Below are positions 12,669-42,757 of a stretch of DNA of 64,000 nt, in pieces. The DNA lies in the NCBI RefSeq assembly GCF_000003815.2, contig NC_049983.1, positions 29,130,420 through 29,194,419 of the forward strand. Reading direction: 5' to 3'. A model generated the notes under the pieces. The model worked only from the letters and a program-made list of their open reading frames with translations. It searched no databases and was not told where the DNA came from. This DNA comes from Branchiostoma floridae. Taxonomy: Eukaryota; Chordata; Leptocardii; Amphioxiformes; Branchiostomatidae. Made by a program: the position numbers and the translations under genes. Position 1 is the first letter of the stretch, and every line of letters begins with the position of its first letter.

Positions 12669-13279
12669 CTCTGTAACATACAAACAGCCCAGTGAATATA
12701 ACAGTTTATTGCAAATTCTTGCCTGAAGGCTAATTGAAGTTAACATTGAAAGGGGACAAACAAACAAATAGTGTATAACAGTATAGAATATGTCTACTCT
12801 AGTCTAAAAGCTAACTCTAAACTGTAATTTGTTGGGTTCGACTTCTTTTCCTGAGACAGTGGAAGACAAAGGATCCCACGTTTTCTATAATGTGTGGATT
12901 CTGTGATGTTAGGATGAATTATGAATGTCTTTTTTTTGGTCTGTAAACAGGGGGAATGTTAGGAGGAGTTTAGTGGCCTCTTTAAAAGGCTCTATATACT
13001 GTAAATCCATTTAATATCGCAGTCAGTAATTTTAGCAGCTGGTAGGATGAGAGTAGTAAACAGCATCTAATTTCAACATTGGAAACATACATCAATGTCT
13101 CAAATGTTAGTGATTGAATACTTGTGATGATGAAATTTTAGAGGTTGACTGGTGACTTTGAGAGCAACTGAAATTAGATAGCCATTAATGAATCAAGAAT
13201 AACAGTATGATACTATCCAAGCAGGTATAGCACTACCATTATAATTAAAGCAGTTGGGCTTGTTTCGAGCATACTTGGC

Positions 13280-13350
13280 CCAAGGAGCTTTAATAAAAGC
13301 TCATGAGATGACCTTGGCTTCTGCACGATCCATGCTTTAATAAAAGCTCC
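13280..13350 (-). repeat. Decayed fragment resembling DHDDS exon 1
   Basis: The string 'catgagatg...cttctgcacgatccatgc' resembles 'catgagatgtccctctgcgcgatccatgc' in the exon at 12468-12668. It is flanked by two copies of 'gctttaataaaagctc'. It may be a diverged partial copy of the exon and is not open. Confidence 0.35.
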
Positions 13351-13698
13351 TTGCTTGGTCGTTTTTTACATTCTACAAGCACAAAGAAAACTAAGCAATT
13401 TCTAAAAAGACATACAGAACACTGCCAATATGCCCCAAACATGCCTGACTCAGAGAAATATGGGGTAACAGATGGACTTTGTCCTGTAGGACCTTTGAAT
13501 ACTACATCAGGGCTCAAAATCCTTTTTTCTGCATACCTGCACTGGTGCAGGTAACATTGAAAATTACCTGCATCGGACAACTTTCACCTGCACCACTCTG
13601 AATTTAGGAAGTATGGATCTTACTAAAATTGTTTAGGATTCATTGCTATTTTTTTCTTTTATACTTAATAGGCAGTAACAGTCAATGCAGCTAATAAC

Positions 13699-16600
13699 TA
13701 GAAAGGCCGACATTTGCTTAAGAGCAAATACAGCATATTTCAGCCATACCCCTTCCCACGCAACATTGGACTGTTCCAAATCACCCCTGCGCAAAAATGG
13801 AACATCCTCTTAACAGTACATTATCCCCCAAAGTGGACTGGTATTGTGAATTGATTCCAGGTAAAAACAGAGCTTGCTTCTATTTTTCAGAAAATGACAA
13901 TAATCACACCTTCCATTCGGAAAATTTTCATCATGACTGAAAATTGTTGAATGACTTCATGTAATGTCATTAACAATTTTCAGTACGATAACTAGGTGTA
14001 AGTTTAAAAAAGTATAAGCTCCTTGTGATGTGGGTACATTCATTATTGCAGTGAACTTTTTTTTATTCAAGTAGGGCATACGATTAAATAATTATCAAGC
14101 AGGTGCAGGTACTGTAGGAGCGTTTGTTTTCTTCAAGCTGTAAAACTGTTAAACTGTTTTACTTTGTATGCAATCAGCCATCGAGCCTATTATTATTTTA
14201 GTTTAACAACTTCCTGCCAGACCCGGAAGATACGATTGAACCTTGTTCGAGGATTTATTTTCGTCTGTCTGGTCAGTCTGTTCATACCCTCGAGGCTGGC
14301 GCTGAGAGTGTTTTATTGGGCTGAAACTCTGGCAGTTTAAAGTTACTTACAATCTAAATGTTCAAAGTTTATGTCAAACAACAACAGCACTAGGAAATGT
14401 GGCCACTATAGACAGGTGGTCACTATAGAGAAAATGCTGATCTATTGACTAGGAGCCATACGTTACACATGATCATTAATCATATAAACATTGCACAGGT
14501 AAGCCAATTGTTTAGATGTACAATTAAGTTCAAATAATTCTGAAGAGAAATATTGATGAGAAAATAATCATTCTCGCCACTGTCTAACTTATAATTACAT
14601 ATCAAAACTAAACGCAGATTTTCTAACTAACGCACCTTTCGCCGACTTCATCAAAGGACCGCCGGCTATCAATCAAACACGGCTGTTGATTAGAGTTTCA
14701 AACAGCCATGTGCTGTGTGCCAGTTGACAGCGAACTTCATGCTACGTGATGTTTTACATTGCTTGGACCTTCTTTCCTACAGCGGTGCTTCTACAAAATA
14801 TTTAGACTGTAACACTGAGTCCCACATGTTTTATAGAATAGAATTTGACGCAGAACAGCGTTTTTTGCTGGGTATTTTTCTTGAAACATGTTCGTGGGAA
14901 TATCAGCGAGGCGGCGACGTAGGGATATCAGACCGTCAACAAAAGTCGCACGGCGGCTAACGGCGCATCGAAGATACTAGCGCTATAAATAAGCGCTTCA
15001 ACTAAGGATGGCAACCCGTACAATATTTTTGTATACTGTTGAGATAAGTAAAGTTTGTTGTTTATGAGGTTTTAGTTGTCTTTGAAGCTTTGACCCGAAA
15101 TATTTTAAAGTCAAACTGCTGAAGAGAAGTAAGTGACTGCTACGATTATCGTAGATATGGCCCTAAAAAAACTGATAAAAGAAGCCTTCTCAATAGTCTA
15201 AAATGCAAGAGCTTCCGGGGGGGCTTCGCCCACCTGCCCCCCCCCCCCACAGTGGCCCTGCCCCTGGACCCCGCCAGGGACATTCGGCGGCCCCCGGACC
15301 CCTGTCCGACGCTTTGAAAAAATCTGGCGAGAAGGCTGTACGGCCTGAGTCTTCAAGTTAACGTATTGTGTGGTCCCGCTTATGAATATTAATTAGCCTT
15401 CGCTTTCCTCTTCGCTGATTGGCTGAACCATTAATTGAATTAACTCTTCCTGCCGGCTAGACGCAGGTGCAGATGTCGGCTCTGTGGGGTGAACGTCCGA
15501 AAGGTCATGGCATGGAGAACGAAAGAAAACCAATTTCCCCTCAAAAAAGTGCTGTAATTAAGCCTTTTACAGTACTTTAAGCCAAAAATTTTACTTGGAT
15601 CATTTTACCAACTATCTTATGCCTATCTATACCAAATGTTACTCATACCAGGGTACAGGGGTGCAAAATATACCGTTATAAGACCGTCAACAACAGTCGC
15701 ACGGAGCTAACAGCGCAGCGAAAATACCATCGCTAGCGTTTCAACTTCGGATAACAAGTTATAAGTACTGTTGAACTCAGTAACGTTAAAGTTTGTTTTT
15801 AGTTGCCTTTGACGGTTTGACCTGAAAAAGTGTTACGCTAAACTCCTGAAGAGAAGTTAAGTGACTGCTGCGATTATCATAGATATGCCCCTAAGAACTG
15901 ATACAATATAAAGCCTTCTGAATAGTCTAAAATGCGAGAGCCTTAGGCGGGCTTCGCTCCCCCTGGAGGGAACACTGCTATATACGGGATCATGAGGCCC
16001 CGCTTATGAATATTAATTAGCCTTTGGCCTCCTCTTCGCTGATTGGCTAGGTCTTTGATTCAATCAACTCTCCGGCTGACGCGCACAGGTGTGGCTCTGT
16101 GCGGGGTCACGGAAGGTCACGTCAGGAGGCCAAAAGAAAACAAATTTCCCCTCAGAAAAGTGCCAAAATTAATCATTTTAAAGTTGTTTATGTCAAAAAT
16201 TTGACTTGAATCTTGTTACCAAGTATTTAATGCCTATCTATACCAAATTTCAGGTCATTTAATTGTAATACCAGGGTACAGGAGCCAAAAGTGTCCTTTT
16301 TTGATCAAAAATTGGCCAAAAATCGCAAAAAATAAGCCTTTTGTTGCACTGTACACCAAAAGTGTTATTGAATTTATATGAAGGTATTATCAAGGCACAT
16401 CTGTGTCAAATTTCAGCTCATTCGGTTGCAATACCAAGGTACAGGAGCCAAAAGTGTCCTTTTTTGGTCAAAAATTGGTAAAAAAAATCGCAAAAATAAG
16501 CATTTTGTTGTACTGTACACCAAAAGTGTTATTGCATATATATGGGGGCATTATCAAGGCACATCTCAGTCAAATTTCAGCTCATTTGGTTGTAATACCA

Positions 16601-17024
16601 GGGTACAGGGGCCAAAAGTGTCCTTTTTTGGTCAAAAATTGGTCAAAAAATCGCAAAAATAAGCATTTTGTTGTACTGTACACCGAAAGTGTTATCAAAT
16701 TTATATGGGGGCATTATCAAGGCACATCTCTGTCAAATTTCAGCTCATTTGGTTGTAATACCAGGGTACAGGGGCCAAAATATACAGTTTTGGTCTAAAA
16801 TTGACCAAAAAAATCTCAATAAAATCATTTTAGAGGCAGATATGAAAAAACTGAGAAATCAGCATCAAGGTATTGGCCCATTCTACCCCTGTGCCAAATT
16901 TCAGGTCATTCGGTCCAGGAACGGCGGAGATGAATCACTTTGAAGATTTGACAGGAGAAAGAAGAAAGAAAGAAAGAAACATTACGAATACAATATATTT
17001 CACCATACTATGTATGGCTGAAAT
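13699..17024. mobile_element. 3.3 kb insertion nested in the CAGGGCTC element
   Basis: Comparison with the intact copy at 28 kb defines the insertion: host sequence stops at ATAAC (13694-13698) and resumes with a second ATAAC (17025-17029). ATATTTCAGCCATAC near the left end (13736-13750) is inverted at the right end (17010-17024). Contents are a ~735 bp imperfect tandem duplication (14928-15660 and 15676-16300) and a 163-bp satellite. No transposase frame was recognised, so its class is unknown. Confidence 0.6.
16262..16930. repeat. 163-bp satellite, about four units
   Basis: The landmark 'taccagggtacagg' recurs at 16269, 16432, 16596 and 16759, spacing 163-164. Each unit carries 'ccaaaagtgtcctttttt', 'ttgcactgtacacc' and 'tatcaaggcacatct' blocks. 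The stop-poor frames across it are repeat artefacts. The last unit diverges and ends at a (gaaa)n run near 16960. Confidence 0.85.
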
Positions 17025-17169
17025 ATAACAATCTATATACACCTACATCATAGGACATTTATGTATAAAACCCAGTACATGGACCAGTGCAGGTTAGTGC
17101 AGGTAAAATTGGAGCTGTGCAGGTATTTCTGGTGTCTACCTGCATATGCAGGTCGTATTTCGAGCCCTG

Positions 17170-18650
17170 TACATGCTGCACAAGGAACTGATATGTATAT
17201 TAAGTTGTTAGTAGTACTGTAGTTATCAATCTTAAAAGTTACAGATACCGTTTTAGGTCGAAGGGATTGTAGTCAAGGCTAAATAAAGGTTGGAAAAAAA
17301 ATACAGTCAAACTTGGTCTAACAACCACTTGCACAAGACTCTAAGAACGGTCTCACTCTTACTTAGGTTGGAACTCTCTATCTACCATATTCCATCACTC
17401 AAATAACAGATCCAGCTAAGCTTAGGGAGCAGGGCTCTGAGGAATTGGACAATATCTGCACAGTATCACTCCTTGGGCACCTGACCACAAATAAAGGGGC
17501 ATTGCCTAGTATAAAACCAGAAAAGATCAACTAATTTTCGACAAATTTGGCCATCTGATTGAAGCTTCCTTTATAAACTTTTGACATTTACTTATCAAAC
17601 CGGGCAGTTTCACAATCTATTCTACAGTGTTCACACACTATAATCACAGAGAAGAGGCTGTACCTCAAGTATAACTGTATTGAAGTAAGAAGTCAAGAAC
17701 TACTTGTAGTTGTAAGCAAGGAAGTTGTAAGAAGTCAACCTTTTCTAAATTTTTCGATTCAGCCAGTTTCGTAATTGACTTTATATGCAGTGCAATATTT
17801 AAAGCTTGATATGTTGGCAGATGGCTGAAATAATTGCAGACTTCAAGTTTTACTATGGAGGTTGAAAGTCTGAAGTACGACCAAAGCACCAGTGAACACG
17901 GTCCTGAGTTCCTGACAAATTTTGAGAAAATAAGATTTATTTTTGATGGTCAAAATGATGATGATGAAATGACAATTAAATCTTGTATTACTTCTGGACA
18001 TTAAATTATGATTTCTAGTCTCTTACTTGAAAATGACACAAGTAGAATATTTCAGATTATCATGCATTTCCTCAAAGTCAAAGCATTGCATCAGTTTTAG
18101 AGACCTATGGGCTAAGATGATGTAATGTTTCGAGATTTTGTTAAAGGTGGAGCTATACCTTCAAGACTGTAATGTATCAGCAAGATATATGTTCTTGTGC
18201 CAGACATTAACCCAATGTTTAAAATGCAAATTTTTAGGATGTATTAAAATTTGGGGAATCCCCTAAAATCTGAGTTGGAGAGAAACCAGGTATTTATTTA
18301 CAACACCTGTGAAGATGAAGTTGAAGAAGACTAGCACAAGTAAATTCAATTCTAAGCAAGCCTATAGCTCTCACGTTTGTGCTAACGACACTATATATAG
18401 CATTTTGTGCACATGTTCACATCTTTATGGGATTATTTTGGCGATTAGATCTTTAATACGGATCATAAACAGAAACAACAGCTATCCACCCACACACAGC
18501 ATCAGCTGGGCAGCTGCAGGAATCGGACACGAAGTTCGGACAAAACCTCCGCTATTATAACTGCTCATAACAATTGAACAAAGCCACCACAGGCCACCAA
18601 CATTCGTCTAATACTACAACAATATAGTATCTACGCGTGCATTGTCGTCA
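17170..18650 (-). other. Intron between DHDDS 5' non-coding exon and first coding exon, distal part
   Basis: No coding exon recognised. Mostly A/T-rich unique-looking sequence with a fragment of another 'acagtcaaacttg' element end at 17303. Read as intron because an apparent DHDDS 5' exon lies upstream (18656). Confidence 0.4.
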
Positions 18651-18655
18651 CTTAC

Positions 18656-18750
18656 CTATGTTTGGTCAGAAAACGCCAGAATTTGGAGTAAAAATGAAGG
18701 ATTCGTGATAAAAGTAACGTGTGTCTCCAGCGGAGCCGGACGCAGTACGC
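18656..18750 (-). other. Probable DHDDS 5' non-coding exon
   Basis: On the minus strand ...CCAAACATAG|GTAAGTGACG gives a strong donor at 18655-18654. The coding exon at 12668 has an AG acceptor just before its ATG, so a spliced leader exon is expected. The upstream edge is not determined. The sequence is GC-richer than its surroundings. Confidence 0.45.
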
Positions 18751-19140
18751 GTGCGCTGCCGACGTCACGTGGTGAGTAATGCTGGCCCTACCCGCGGGGA
18801 ACATATCACTACGCACGGAGTTTTTTCAAACAATCAACATTAAATCAACAAATTAGGCCTAAAAACCACACATGTCAAATATCAAAACATTTACACTATA
18901 TAACTGTGTCAATTTCATGTAGAATTTCTGCTTAGTTTAGACGGAATATTGCTGTATGTGACGCACTACTTTTCGCGGAGGGATATATCCCGTCAAGGCC
19001 TTGACCGCGCTGCAGCAGCGCAGCCGAAATGTCGTTTTTCAATGGAGGCTGAACATGCGAATTCGCCAGCTTTAGGCGCCGAATAATCACAAATCTAGAC
19101 AAAATTTCGATATACGAAGCCTGGAAAAGCCTGCTGGAGG
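18657..19140. promoter_or_regulatory. Candidate bidirectional promoter, DHDDS / BRWD-family gene
   Basis: The region between the DHDDS leader exon and the BRWD-family ATG is under 500 bp and CpG-richer than its flanks. It contains GACGTCACGTGG at 18761-18772, which combines a CRE-like core with an E-box CACGTG. No TATA box is clear. Head-to-head housekeeping genes often share such CpG promoters. The call is by position and composition. Confidence 0.45.
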
Positions 19141-31820
<12,680 letters not shown>

Positions 31821-32249
31821 GTTTGTTTTTTAAAGGAGGGAACTTTCATGGACGAAAACTGGCCATAAATCCTTAAAAACATTTGGCGTTAGAATCAAGG
31901 CAGAAGAGAAAACGTCCCAAAGTATGTCCCCTGAAATGCAGGAAATAGTGTCTCTTGTTAACTGAATTTTGAAAATTTTCTGGGGAAAGTAGCCCAACCT
32001 CCTACTGTGTTAATGTTTTCAGCACTCCAGGTCTTCTGTACCTAACCCCTACGTTATAAAATTTGGGAAAACCAGTCAAGACTGAAATCTGAATTTTTTA
32101 CCTTCATACCTTTGGATTTTACTGTTCAGGATCTAGAATTATGTTAGCATGGTATCATGATAAAAAAATTCTTTACACACAACCATGACTCATGAGAGTT
32201 GCAGCGGTTGTTGAAACTTTTCTCGGTTAATATTGTCATGTTTACTAAC

Positions 32250-32504
32250 CACAGGTTTGAGAAGCCCTCCCGTTGGCCTGAGGAGAAGCGGGGATGTGGA
32301 GGGCGTACGGCGAGCCCACGGGAACGTCACCGTTAACACTATACACTATTACATTTTTAGTAATGTTGTCATGTTTAACACCCAGGTCTAGGAAGCCCTC
32401 CCGTGGGTCTGAGGAGAAAAAAAGTTATAAGATGTTAACCTGCCAATGTTGCAGTGGTAGTTGAAACTACTCTCGGTTAATGTTGTCATGTTTACCAACC
32501 ACAG

Positions 32505-32510
<6 letters not shown>
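32250..32510 (+). repeat. Exon 17 acceptor duplications of BRWD gene
   Basis: Exon 17's acceptor and start (accacag, then GTCTAAGAAGCCCTCC) are present three times: 32255-32331 (77 bases of exon, then lost), 32385-32416 (short) and the real exon from 32505. The upstream intron 'ctcggttaatgttgtcatgttta' is included in the unit. The first copy keeps the frame for 25 codons. Confidence 0.9.
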
Positions 32511-38798
<6,288 letters not shown>

Positions 38799-39046
38799 GT
38801 ATGTCGTAACCAAGAAGAACGTTTTTATAACTACTGGATTTACCAACTTCAATTACTCATTTTTTGGGTCCCCTTTTCACTAGATGGCGATTGCTAACCG
38901 ACTGTACTTCAGCCATAATTTAACTTTTATAACACTCGATTTCATAATTGGAATGTTATTGTACAAAGCTAAACTTTCTTCCAATACAAAAATACACATG
39001 GATCAAATTTTTAACGACCACTGTCATCTTCATCAGGGTCAGTACT

Positions 39047-39242
39047 CAGGGCTCGAAATTCATGTTTGGGATTAGGTGCACTGGTGCACCCATCTTAAAA
39101 AATTGGGTGCACCAAAAAAATTTTGGGTGCACCACTTAAATTGAAGTAAAAACCTAATAATAAAACTTAGTTACAAGCTATCAAATTCTTAAACAAGTAC
39201 CATGACATTTTTATTGTCTTTCTAACACTTAGATGTCAAGAA
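39047..39242. mobile_element. CAGGGCTCGAAAT-ended element, related subfamily, cut by gap
   Basis: It begins CAGGGCTCGAAAT, but the interior differs from the 28-kb family (repeats of 'ttgggtgcacc'). The right end is lost in the 100-N gap. Confidence 0.55.
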
Positions 39243-39342
39243 NNNNNNNNNNNNNNNNNNNNNNNNNNNNNNNNNNNNNNNNNNNNNNNNNNNNNNNNNN
39301 NNNNNNNNNNNNNNNNNNNNNNNNNNNNNNNNNNNNNNNNNN
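39243..39342. other. Assembly gap, 100 N
   Basis: Exactly 100 N, the usual placeholder for unknown size. It separates the truncated BRWD-family gene (+) from a minus-strand gene and abuts a 43-bp tandem array. Confidence 0.98.
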
Positions 39343-39480
39343 TGGCACCCCCCTGCTTGAGTGAGTCACAGTGAGATACAGTACCTGGCACCCCCCTGCT
39401 TGAGTGAGTCACAGTGAGATACAGTACCTGGCACCCCCCTGCTTGAGTGAGTCACAGTGAGATACAGTACCTGGCACCCC
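39343..39480 (-). repeat. 43-bp tandem repeat at a donor of the coiled-coil gene
   Basis: The unit 'tggcacccccctgcttgagtgagtcacagtgagatacagtacc' is repeated about three times from the gap edge. On the minus strand each unit carries the exon tail and donor (GGTGCCAG|GTACTG) of the exon 39571-39471. The array runs into the gap, so its true length is unknown. Confidence 0.85.
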
Positions 39481-41121
39481 CCCTTCCCTCTGCTTGAGTT
39501 TGGAGATGGCGTCGTCTGCCTCGACCCTGGTCTCTGCCACCTTCTCACACACGATGTCATGGAGGTTCAGTCTGGGAACAAGTTGGAAATAGAACTCATT
39601 ATAGAACTCACATAATCATGTACTTCCACATGGGCAACAGTTTAACCATGCTAGAACACAAAAGGAAAGGAAAGTGATCTGGATCCAGTTTTAGCTCACT
39701 GAAGAGCTAGTCTACCACTGGTCGTGACAGATAGGACAGACGCTATGTACAGTATTTACAGGTTCATTAAACTAGGGAAATTCCCTTGGCTTTTTTTGAC
39801 AAGCACAATGAACAGTAGATCACGGCTTAACGTCCCATCCTAAGGACTGCAACCCTTTCCAGTAGCGTGCATGTCGGTTAAGCGACACAGCCGGAATCGA
39901 ACTCACGGCTTCTAGTTCCAGAGGCAGGGCTGCTTAGAACCACTGGACTACGCGCCCTACCGTGCACAATATACCACAGGGCTATCCTGACACAAGATGT
40001 AGGACTTACAAACAAACCTTTCCTCAAACTCCATCAATATCTTCACACTTCACGAGAGTAGACACCTGAAGCTGTCTCAATACTGGTCACCTTAGCGTGC
40101 TGAGGGTTAAAGAGGTGCTCACCTGAAGTCTGTGGTATGTCTTAAGGAGCAGGTGCTCACCTGAAGTGTTGGCAATTGTCTTAAGGAGCAGGTGCTCACC
40201 TGAAGTCGTCGAACTTCTTCATGAGTTCGAACTGCGAGGCGAACAGGTCCTCCACCAGCTCATCGTACTCGCACTTGACCTGCTCGCGGATGTCTCGCTC
40301 CTGCGTGAAGGTCATCTCACGCATCTCCGCGACCTTGGCACGCAGAGCTGTGATCTCTGCAAGGGCAGAAGGTTGTCATGAGCAAAGTCGTTATGACCAG
40401 CTGCTATGGCTGTACTTCCAACAGTTGGAAGGAGAGAGCTTCTCAGTTGCTTAAAACAGGTCCAAACAGTCTTACAAGTATTTAAGGTAGGAGCTTGCTA
40501 AAACAGGTCCAAACAGTCTTACAACTTTTAGGCAGGAGTTCGGTATAAAATCTATGCCCAGCTGGAGTGTCCCCCTGATGCAGACTTACCCAGGATGCAC
40601 CAGACTTACCCAAGATACACCAGATTACCCAGGATGCACCAGACTTACCCAGGATGCACCACACTTACCCAGGATGCACCAGACTTACCCAGGATGAGCT
40701 CCCCGTATCTGTCAGCCAGCTGACACTGCACTTCCACCAGGGAGTCACTAGGGGGCTCTCCTGCACCAGCACTGCAGTGCTTCAGCTCCTGGGGTTAAAA
40801 TGATACAGGAAATGAATATTCTTTAGATTTGAAATTTGGTCCATAAAGTTACAATTCTGTTACTAGATCTCAGGAAATCAACTAATGGGACTTCAAAGTA
40901 AGAGATTACCTCTGAGTCTATACTGTAAATGTACCACATCGCCCCCTACCTGTTCCCCCTGGTACAACAGCTGGTGGTACTGTACAACAGTGCCCCCTAC
41001 CTGTTCCTTCTGGTACATCAGCTGGTGGTACTGTACAACAGTGCCCCCTACCTGTTCCTTCTGGTACATCAGCTGGTGGTACTGTACAACAGTGCCCCCT
41101 ACCTGTTCCTTCTGGTACATC
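39471..41121 (-). CDS. Coiled-coil protein, four partial exons, unrecognised
   Basis: On the minus strand, exons read 41121(gap)-40950, 40788-40689, 40356-40200 and 39571-39471, with agreeing phases (0, 1, 0+2, 1). The peptide includes HQLLYQGEQ, CQLADRYGELIL, EITALRAKVAEMREMTFTQE, REQVKCEYDELVEDLFASQF and LHDIVCEKVAETRVEADDAI. It is charged and Leu/Ala-heptad-like, probably a long coiled coil. It may belong to the CCDC162-type axonemal/coiled-coil proteins, but I am not confident. Both ends are lost in gaps. Every exon has a tandemly repeated donor. Its position right after the truncated BRWD gene suggests a scaffold junction. Confidence 0.55.
39820..39965 (-). repeat. tRNA-derived SINE
   Basis: On the minus strand GGCGCGTAGTCCAGTGGTTC (A-box region), GTGAGTTCGATTCCGGCTG (B-box region) and the tail block 'CGACATGCACGCTACTGG' run from 39962 down to 39825. 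It shares the tail block with the fragment at 8640. Confidence 0.75.
40126..40215 (-). repeat. ~38-bp donor repeat, coiled-coil gene
   Basis: 'aggtgctcacctgaagt' recurs at about 40111, 40150 and 40190. On the minus strand this is the exon tail ACTTCAG|GTGAGC. Two extra donor copies therefore follow the exon 40356-40200. Confidence 0.8.
40570..40695 (-). repeat. 20-bp donor repeat, coiled-coil gene
   Basis: The unit 'acttacccaggatgcaccag' is repeated about five to six times. On the minus strand it carries ATCCTGG|GTAAGT, the end of the exon 40788-40689 plus its donor. Confidence 0.85.
40929..41121 (-). repeat. 51-bp donor repeat, coiled-coil gene, runs into gap
   Basis: Four copies of a 51-bp unit (17 codons, in frame) on the minus strand each contain YHQLMYQKEQ and the donor CAG|GTAGGG. 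The array is cut by the N run at 41122, so copy number is unknown. Confidence 0.9.
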
Positions 41122-41221
41122 NNNNNNNNNNNNNNNNNNNNNNNNNNNNNNNNNNNNNNNNNNNNNNNNNNNNNNNNNNNNNNNNNNNNNNNNNNNNNNN
41201 NNNNNNNNNNNNNNNNNNNNN
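41122..41221. other. Assembly gap, 100 N
   Basis: Exactly 100 N, placed inside the 51-bp repeat array. Probably a collapsed or unassembled minisatellite. Confidence 0.98.
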
Positions 41222-42757
41222 GTGCCTGACGTTCTTCATCAGTGAGAGAGATTTTGTTTGTAAATAAAAAGTAACTCATTATGTGGCCATTGCAATGGTG
41301 TGAAGTATGTTGGCGGGTTTTTCTCAGCGTCTGAAGTCATTCATCAGTAGAGAGTTTGTTGGGGCAACATAGTGGAATGTTGTTCACAAGTAACGTTATG
41401 TGTCAAGCATTGTCACTGACACCTGGGCACGAACCCGAAGACATTGGCCCCTTACATTCCATGTTTCCTTGGTTCCGACAGGTGTGCTGATTAGGAATAT
41501 CAGGACACGTGGCGTCGATAAAGGTTAGACGTCCAGGTACAAAAAGCTGTTACTCAAGCGACTGGATATGGTTTTGGACGCCAACAATGCTCCCCATAGC
41601 GGAACGCGGTTCGCAGGTATGTGAAGAGTGTCACTGAGCGCCTGTGGACATCGGCTGAGCGTAGATCAGGTTTCCTTTGCAATGCTGTAAACAGTAAAGG
41701 ATTCTCACACGTACGCCTTTCTCGGTGTCTGACGTCATCCAAACATAAGAGTGTTTGTTTAGACTACAAGTGGAACGTGGTTTGCAGGTATGCGATGAGC
41801 GCCACACCTGGTGACATTGCAACCCACCCGGTGACATTGCAACACACCTGGTGACACTGCAACACACCTGGGGACATTGCAACACACCTGGTGACACTGC
41901 AACACACCTGGTGACACTGCAACACACCTGGTGACACTGCAACACACCTGGGGACATTGCAACGCACCTGGTGACATTGGCTCCGAACAGACCAGTCCCC
42001 TTAGTTCCGCCTGCAGTACAAGCCTGCAGCCTGGGTAGGTGGGGAGAGCTGTCTTTGCTGCAACCGAGCACAACAAGGTACGTTGCTTTGCCCCTTTATT
42101 CATTGAGAGTTGTCCCATTTTTTGGACGGATTGAAAACAGCAGGTGAATATCACCTTTTCATGATGTCAACCCGGAGACCAGACTGTACGGTTTTAGCCA
42201 CTTTAGCCCTACTGTTTTCGAAAAGTGTGGTGGGTTATTTAAAATGCTCTCCGCAAACCTCCATTTAACTAGCCTCCTTCACCGGCCTTTCTGGGGGCAT
42301 TGGCGGAAGATGTTGGGGGGGGGGGTGTTGGGGGGTGATTTTTATGTGGATTTTCAATTGACTGAGAATACGCCGTGAAGGAAATATGCCGAGAAAGGAA
42401 AATTGCCGGGAAAGGACTATATGCCGGGAAGCTTGTACCCGCCCCCACTAGCGTCCTGTCCGTTTCAGTCTTATCAATCACTTAAGGTAGTAATGGACAG
42501 AACCCCCTTGGTGCCTCAACAGTTCCTGTTAGCCGAAGATATAAGTCGATGTGTGAAACGATCCGGGACCGCTGCCATGGTAGCTTCACAACAAACACCT
42601 GAAAGCAAATTAAGATACGGCAGCTCTAAAGTTTTCTTGTTTGTGACAGGACGACTGTTGACAAAACTTCGTTCATCTCGCCCGGTTGATTTGAAGGATC
42701 GCCTCACTTAGCAACGAACTCTCGCTGCAACGACCGGAACGACCTTGTCGGGCAAAC
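41222..42757. other. Region upstream of the mosaic gene
   Basis: No supported exon. It contains three diverged copies of 'gtgtctgacgtcatc(c/t)atcagta...gagtttgttt' (41222-41270, 41320-41360, 41715-41765), a 20-bp minisatellite (41800-41970), and a short GCCG(G/A)GAAAGGA repeat (42370-42430). The last few hundred bases presumably include the promoter and 5' UTR of the gene that starts at 42758. No TATA box was recognised. Confidence 0.4.
41800..41970. repeat. 20-bp minisatellite, ~8 copies
   Basis: The unit 'ggtgaca(t/c)tgcaacacacct' is repeated head to tail with few changes. It resembles a repeated donor context (CAGGT on the minus strand), but no exon was recognised beside it. Confidence 0.9.

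Larger units (their letters stand above)
13508..17169. mobile_element. CAGGGCTC-ended element (hAT-like MITE), split by nested insertion
   Basis: The ends CAGGGCTCaAAAT and ATTTCGAGCCCTG are flanked by the 5-bp duplication TACAT (13503-13507 and 17170-17174). The element body matches the intact 340-bp copy at 27991-28330 once 13699-17024 is removed. CAGGG-type ends with 5-bp duplications fit the hAT5 group. This is inference, as there is no transposase inside. Confidence 0.75.

Noticed and set aside
16378-16943. Overlapping open frames of 91-131 codons at 16.4-16.9 kb
   Set aside because: They are translations of the 163-bp satellite in different frames.
39343-41121. The minus-strand coiled-coil exons as the missing 3' part of the BRWD-family gene
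   Set aside because: Opposite strand, and the peptide is a coiled coil with no bromodomain features.
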